A stretch of 9,457 nucleotides of DNA. Source: JBNKDD01 sp050288085. GTDB lineage: Bacteria; Chloroflexota; Anaerolineae; Aggregatilineales; UBA3940. A program made the translations under genes and the position numbers. Below the pieces are notes generated by a model. The model worked only from the letters and a program-made list of their open reading frames with translations. It searched no databases and was not told the origin of the DNA. Positions 6,904 through 9,457 of the stretch are shown here, one piece after another; the first letter of the stretch is position 1; each line of letters begins with the position of its first letter. The DNA lies in NCBI GenBank assembly GCA_050288085.1, contig JBNKDD010000221.1:1-9457 (forward strand), given 5' to 3'.

Positions 6904-6934
6904 GGCGCTTTGAAATGATCATTTCTGGCGCTTT
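6904..6934. promoter_or_regulatory. Operator-like palindrome between direct repeats
   Basis: GAAATGATCATTTC (6912-6925) is a perfect 14-nt palindrome. It is bracketed by two copies of GGCGCTTT (6904-6911 and 6927-6934) in direct orientation. It lies in the 188-nt gap between the divergent fusion gene and first response regulator, upstream of the minus-strand -35. A dimeric regulator could bind here, but no regulator in the window can be linked to it. The rest of 6808-6995 is AT-rich and holds no gene I can see. Confidence 0.35.
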
Positions 6935-6995
6935 ATGAGGATTCAAGTACAGCTTATTTCGAATACCATAATCATGTTCAGGAGTAAATACCTCC

Positions 6996-7475
6996 GTGAA
7001 TAAATACATCTTACTTGTGGATGACGAGGAAATCTTTCTCAAGCTAGTGTCACATTATCTGGATAACCGGGATATCCCGTCGCTGTGTGCCACCAGTGGC
7101 CCGGCAGCGCTTGAGCTTCTGCGTGAGCATCAAGACGAGGTTTGTGCCGTTATCCTGGACATTTCCATGCCGCATATGGATGGCTATGAGGTCAGCCGGA
7201 NNNNNNNNCGTGAGCATCAAGACGAGGTTTGTGCCGTTATCCTGGACATTTCCATGCCGCATATGGATGGCTATGAGGTCAGCCGGATCATCCGTGAGGA
7301 GATGGGCTTAACCGACTTGCCGATCCTCGCCTTAACGGCGTTGGCGGGAGTCGAAACCGGGCAGCGCGTCAGGGAAGCCGGGATGAATGCTATGCTGCCC
7401 AAACCCTTCAGAGGGCCGCGCTTGATGGATATGCTTACTAATTTCGGCATACTGGATTCCGAAGAGATCGTCTGA
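6996..7475 (+). CDS. Single-domain (CheY-like) response regulator, distorted by an assembly gap
   Basis: This is a receiver domain without an output domain. It begins at GTG 6996 with AGGAG about 11 nt upstream, and encodes ILLVDDEE (acidic pair D9, D10), the phospho-acceptor aspartate D55 in VILDISMP, then TAL threonine and KPF lysine (T85 and K107 after correction). As written it has 159 codons, but positions 7122-7200 are repeated exactly at 7209-7287 across 8 Ns, doubling the strand and helix around D55. Removing 87 nt restores the frame and a normal 130-residue receiver that aligns without gaps to the next gene (about 56% identity over 123 residues by hand count). It would be phosphorylated by a histidine kinase not present here. 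Family assignment is certain; the 29-codon excess should be treated as artefact. Confidence 0.88.
   Translation: MNKYILLVDDEEIFLKLVSHYLDNRDIPSLCATSGPAALELLREHQDEVCAVILDISMPHMDGYEVSRXXXREHQDEVCAVILDISMPHMDGYEVSRIIREEMGLTDLPILALTALAGVETGQRVREAGMNAMLPKPFRGPRLMDMLTNFGILDSEEIV
7122..7287. repeat. 79-nt exact duplication around an assembly gap
   Basis: The 79 bases at 7122-7200 recur without change at 7209-7287, separated only by Ns at 7201-7208. Such perfect repeats flanking a short N run are typical of two contigs whose overlapping ends were scaffolded but not merged. The repeat falls inside a receiver domain that does not tolerate it structurally, and the paralogous gene downstream has one copy. 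A real tandem duplication cannot be excluded from sequence alone but is unlikely. Confidence 0.85.
7201..7208. other. Assembly gap (8 Ns)
   Basis: Eight undefined bases lie between the two copies of the 79-nt repeat. The true distance may be negative, that is, an overlap. Confidence 0.97.
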
Positions 7476-7562
7476 GATCTTTCCTTCCTTCAATGACGTA
7501 CTACATTATCTTCTGAGACGGCTCTACAGACGGTTTTTTGCGTATCGGGAGTTGACTCATCA

Positions 7563-7946
7563 ATGAAAAAACATGTTTTAATTATCGATGACGAAAGAAT
7601 GTTATTGGAACTGGTAACCCATTTCCTGGATGGACGGGATGTACCGGTGATCACTGCTGCCAGCGGCCAGGAAGGATTGAATATTCTTCGTGAGCGGTTT
7701 GCCGAGATCGGCCTGGTCTTGGTGGATATCGCTATGCCTGTTATGAACGGGTATGAGGTCAGCCGGGCTATCCGTGATGATCTGGTCTTAACCGATTTGC
7801 CCGTTCTCGCCTTAACGGCGTTGGCCGGTGTTGAAACTGAACACCTGGTACTGGAAGCCGGGATGAACGGTATGGTTGCCAAGCCATTTGAAGGCCCCAA
7901 GCTGCTCGACGTGCTGGCCGAGTATGGGCTTTATCGGCCCGGCTAA
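7563..7946 (+). CDS. Single-domain (CheY-like) response regulator
   Basis: The 127-residue product is a complete stand-alone receiver: HVLIIDDE with acidic pair D9 and D10, phospho-acceptor D55 in VLVDIAMP, the switch threonine T85 in LALTAL and the lysine K107 in AKPF. It has no DNA-binding or enzymatic output domain, so it would act by protein contact, as a phosphate relay, or as a phosphate sink. ATG 7563 is preceded by GGGAG about 11 nt upstream, the same loose spacing as the gene before it. It lies 87 nt after its paralogue, same strand, and the two share nearly identical DNA at places (7308-7340 and 7788-7820), so they arose by tandem duplication. No kinase gene is adjacent in the window. 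Confidence 0.92.
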   Translation: MKKHVLIIDDERMLLELVTHFLDGRDVPVITAASGQEGLNILRERFAEIGLVLVDIAMPVMNGYEVSRAIRDDLVLTDLPVLALTALAGVETEHLVLEAGMNGMVAKPFEGPKLLDVLAEYGLYRPG

Positions 7947-7996
7947 TGAATGTAAATGATCCCCAGACGATAGAGCGGGCAAGGGAAAATTCAATC

Positions 7997-8983
7997 CTAT
8001 TGACCCAGCGCTGGGGTGGCTATCGGTGTTGGGGTGGGCCATTCGAGTAGATCGTCATCCCCGGTCAGTTGTACCGCATAGGCTGCGTCGATGTAGTTGT
8101 CATTGTTGGCAACCGGCCAGGTACGCAGGTTGCGAAAGTACACGGTCGCGGTGCTGCCTCCGGCCATGAAGCGACAGCTAATCTCCACCCAATTGTCGTA
8201 AAACTGAATATCCGGTGTGCTCTGAAAGTTGCAGGTCACCAGGGATGGGTCAAAGGCGTTGTCCACCCCGCTGTCTGAATCGGTGTCGATAGCAATTGTC
8301 CAGATTGATCCCAGCCAATCGTCAGCAGAAACCAGATCGCTGGGGCCGTCGTTGTCGTAGTTGTACCATGACCTGACCATCGCACCGACTTCGTATAGTT
8401 CACCTTTGTTAGTGGCGAAGGTCTGGAATACACCGGCCTCGCAGGTGCGCCAGAAACAAAACCAGGTTTGACTGTGTTCGCCTTCCCATACCTGTTCCGG
8501 GTAGTTGTAGACATCCATCGATTTGAACTCTGGCCGTCCCATCAACAGGTCGATCGGGTTGCCTGCTCCCTGGCGGGGGGCCGGGCATTTTTCGTCCATG
8601 TACGGCTCGTCACAATAGAAGGGTTCCCACTCCGAGGCGACATTGACCTCGCCAAAGATCACCGGGCGATAGCTGCCTTCAAAGCCTGGATTTGCCAGCC
8701 GGTTGGGGAGATCATGCGGATCGGGCGGAGGGGGATCAGTTGGTGTGGTGGTGGCGGTTGGGGTGTGGCTAGTGGTGGCGGTCGCGGTGGCCGTTATGGT
8801 CGGCTCCGATGTTTCTGTGATCGCCGGGGTGCTGCTTGCTCCGGTCGGCTGACAGGCGGTCGAGGATGGAGCGAGTCCAGCCAATCCGGCCAGAAGCAGG
8901 GCGTCCAGAAACAGGGAGGCGAAGATCAGGACGCCTAAGAAGATCGCAAGCTGGTTCAGTTTTTGAATCTGTTCGACGGTCAT
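7997..8983 (-). CDS. Membrane-anchored extracellular protein with Thr/Pro linker and jelly-roll-like domain
   Basis: I start at ATG 8981-8983 because AAGGA lies 6 nt upstream; a longer frame to 9055 would be encoded by a palindromic repeat. The 328-residue product has a short polar head, one hydrophobic segment (about 12-38, LAIFLGVLIFASLFLDALLL and onward), and C44 in STAC, a poor lipobox, so an uncleaved anchor or atypical signal is likelier than a clear lipoprotein. Residues about 45-90 are a Thr/Pro/Ala linker typical of exported Chloroflexota proteins. Residues about 94-315 begin NRLANPGFEG and contain EHSQTWFCFW and VFQTF, the rhythm of CBM4/9-like galactose-binding folds, plus six cysteines (124, 133, 176, 181, 251, 270) that could form disulfides. 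The protein ends in another short TP run. It probably binds glycan or surface polymer, by inference. No catalytic motif is recognised. Confidence 0.75.
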   Translation of the reverse strand: MTVEQIQKLNQLAIFLGVLIFASLFLDALLLAGLAGLAPSSTACQPTGASSTPAITETSEPTITATATATTSHTPTATTTPTDPPPPDPHDLPNRLANPGFEGSYRPVIFGEVNVASEWEPFYCDEPYMDEKCPAPRQGAGNPIDLLMGRPEFKSMDVYNYPEQVWEGEHSQTWFCFWRTCEAGVFQTFATNKGELYEVGAMVRSWYNYDNDGPSDLVSADDWLGSIWTIAIDTDSDSGVDNAFDPSLVTCNFQSTPDIQFYDNWVEISCRFMAGGSTATVYFRNLRTWPVANNDNYIDAAYAVQLTGDDDLLEWPTPTPIATPALGQ

Positions 8984-9013
8984 TTCTTTTCCTTTGGCAG
9001 ACGCTGTATAGAC

Positions 9014-9050
9014 CTCACCCCCTAACCCCCTCTCCAATTTGGAGAGGGGG
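9014..9050. repeat. C-rich palindromic interspersed repeat
   Basis: CTCACCCCCTAACCCCCTCTCC leads into a hairpin at 9026-9050 with perfect 12-nt arms (CCCCCTCTCCAA and TTGGAGAGGGGG) around a single T. Repeats of this style are scattered through Chloroflexota and some cyanobacterial genomes. It sits just upstream of the anchored protein's start, between promoter and gene or beyond the promoter. It could fold in the leader RNA and affect expression of that gene. Confidence 0.7.
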
Positions 9051-9097
9051 AACAAGACAAGGTTTTCATTGATGCGGGCCTTAAATTAACGCGAGTG

Positions 9098-9141
9098 CCC
9101 CCAGCCCCACCCGATCTGCTTCGCAGTTTTGGGAGAGGAGA
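9098..9141. repeat. Degenerate relative of the C-rich palindromic repeat
   Basis: CCCCCAGCCCCACCCGATCT, followed by GCTTCGC and then GGGAGAGGAG, has the order C-rich lead, inner stem and GGGAGAGG closing arm seen in such repeats. The arms pair imperfectly. It lies about 50 nt from the perfect copy, in the same orientation. The assignment rests on layout and base composition only. Confidence 0.4.
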
Positions 9142-9220
9142 GTCAGATTTGATGGTAATTACCGATTTAAATTCTTAAGCTTGATAGGCGGCAGTTCGGT
9201 GGCGATTGAACATCAGCCCC

Positions 9221-9262
9221 AATAAAAAGCGCCTCAGTTCGAAAGCGATTTCGAACCGAGGC
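9221..9262 (-). terminator. Minus-strand intrinsic terminator
   Basis: Arms at 9231-9244 and 9249-9262 (14 nt, one mismatch that is a G-U pair in one strand's RNA) enclose a four-base loop. Read on the minus strand the stem is followed by GCTTTTTATT, a good U-tract; on the plus strand there is none. It would end a minus-strand transcript entering from the right, yet the 195 nt to the window edge hold no recognisable gene, so the transcript is either a gene beyond 9457 with a long tail or a small RNA. Confidence 0.6.
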
Positions 9263-9457
9263 ACCAATCTCTCGTTTTGCCCCCACAGTAGATATTTTGG
9301 GGCGGTAGACATTATTAGAATTTATGTTCTGATAGGATCGTAATCGATCTGATGTGGCCTGTCAAGTGATCATCCGATCAGTGACCGTTCCAAAAACGGG
9401 GAAAACCTGGAGGAGAGGCACACCACCCCTTTTCCCCAGAGGGAATTAGGCAATGAG
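9263..9457. other. Gene-free right flank with inverted repeat
   Basis: I see no coding region or known RNA gene here. GGGGAAAA (9398-9405) and TTTTCCCC (9430-9437) are perfect 8-nt inverted arms around 24 nt. Shorter inverted pairs include TGATC/GATCA near 9367-9380. GAGGG at 9439-9443 lies 9 nt before an ATG at 9453-9455, which could open a plus-strand gene running out of the window, but three codons or fewer cannot be judged. Together with 9056-9262 this makes about 470 nt upstream of the anchored-protein gene without a gene. Confidence 0.4.

Noticed and set aside
6996..7475. Novel receiver with duplicated phospho-acceptor motif
   Set aside because: The duplication is exact and bracketed by Ns, and the paralogue has a single copy, so it is an assembly artefact.
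7515..7550. Terminator between the two response regulators
   Set aside because: The T6 run at about 7534 is preceded by AGACGG twice in direct, not inverted, orientation, so no stem forms.
8006..8015. CCAGCGCTGG palindrome near the end of the anchored-protein gene
   Set aside because: It lies within coding sequence, is only 10 nt long, and has no U-tract on either side.
8984..9055. Longer N-terminus for the anchored extracellular protein, starting at TTG 9055
   Set aside because: The extra 24 codons are encoded by the C-rich palindromic repeat, and ATG 8983 has a well-spaced AAGGA site followed by a natural membrane-anchor N-terminus.
9231..9262. GGTTCGAAATC resembling a tRNA T-arm on the minus strand
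   Set aside because: No acceptor stem, anticodon arm or D-arm can be built around it; the sequence is one arm of the terminator hairpin.
9000..9457. CRISPR array
   Set aside because: Repeats here are two unlike palindromic elements without regular spacers; no array periodicity or cas gene is present.

Overview
The window looks like a scaffold from a mid-GC bacterium, most likely a Chloroflexota (Anaerolineae-like) member. The evidence is indirect: a Thr/Pro-rich linker in a membrane-anchored extracellular protein, C-rich 'CTCACCCCCTAACCCCCTCTCC' palindromic repeats, and stand-alone receiver proteins. It is an inference from style, not from a marker gene. A run of 8 Ns flanked by an exact 79-nt duplication shows the sequence is a draft assembly.

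Positions 1-6807 form a surface-glycan type locus. Read on the minus strand from right to left, an apparent operon begins at a good promoter (6866-6894). Its first gene encodes a large fusion of a CMP-sialate-synthetase-like cytidylyltransferase with a full-length LarA-type (nickel-pincer racemase/epimerase) domain (4795-6807). A B12-binding-domain radical SAM protein follows (3177-4766). A plus-strand gene for a CDP-glycerol glycerophosphotransferase-like GT-B enzyme (1906-3189) converges on the radical SAM gene with a 13-nt overlap. It diverges from a minus-strand gene for a GT2 glycosyltransferase fused to a degenerate cytidylyltransferase domain (443-1834). That gene is joined by a TAGTG stop/start overlap to a small four-motif DnaJ-type zinc-finger protein (198-443). 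Just beyond the zinc-finger gene lies a 14-codon remnant matching the C-terminus of the GT2/cytidylyltransferase gene, which points to an old duplication or recombination. A strong hairpin at 32-51 marks the left edge.

Positions 6808-7946 hold a 188-nt AT-rich divergent intergenic region and two tandem, paralogous single-domain response regulators on the plus strand. The first is distorted by the assembly gap; with the duplicated 79 nt plus 8 Ns collapsed it is 130 codons, close to its 127-codon paralogue.

Positions 7947-9457 hold a minus-strand gene for an anchored extracellular protein with a Thr/Pro linker and a jelly-roll-like domain, then about 470 nt without a recognisable gene. This last stretch contains a C-rich palindrome, a degenerate relative of it, a minus-strand intrinsic terminator and a long inverted repeat.

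Taken together, the left two thirds could build and attach an unusual CMP-activated acidic sugar or alpha-hydroxy acid to a cell-surface polymer: the cytidylyltransferase-LarA fusion would isomerise and activate it, the radical SAM enzyme would modify it, and the two transferases would polymerise or attach it. No part of that pathway is proven by the sequence. The cytidylyltransferase-LarA fusion is the most unusual item seen.
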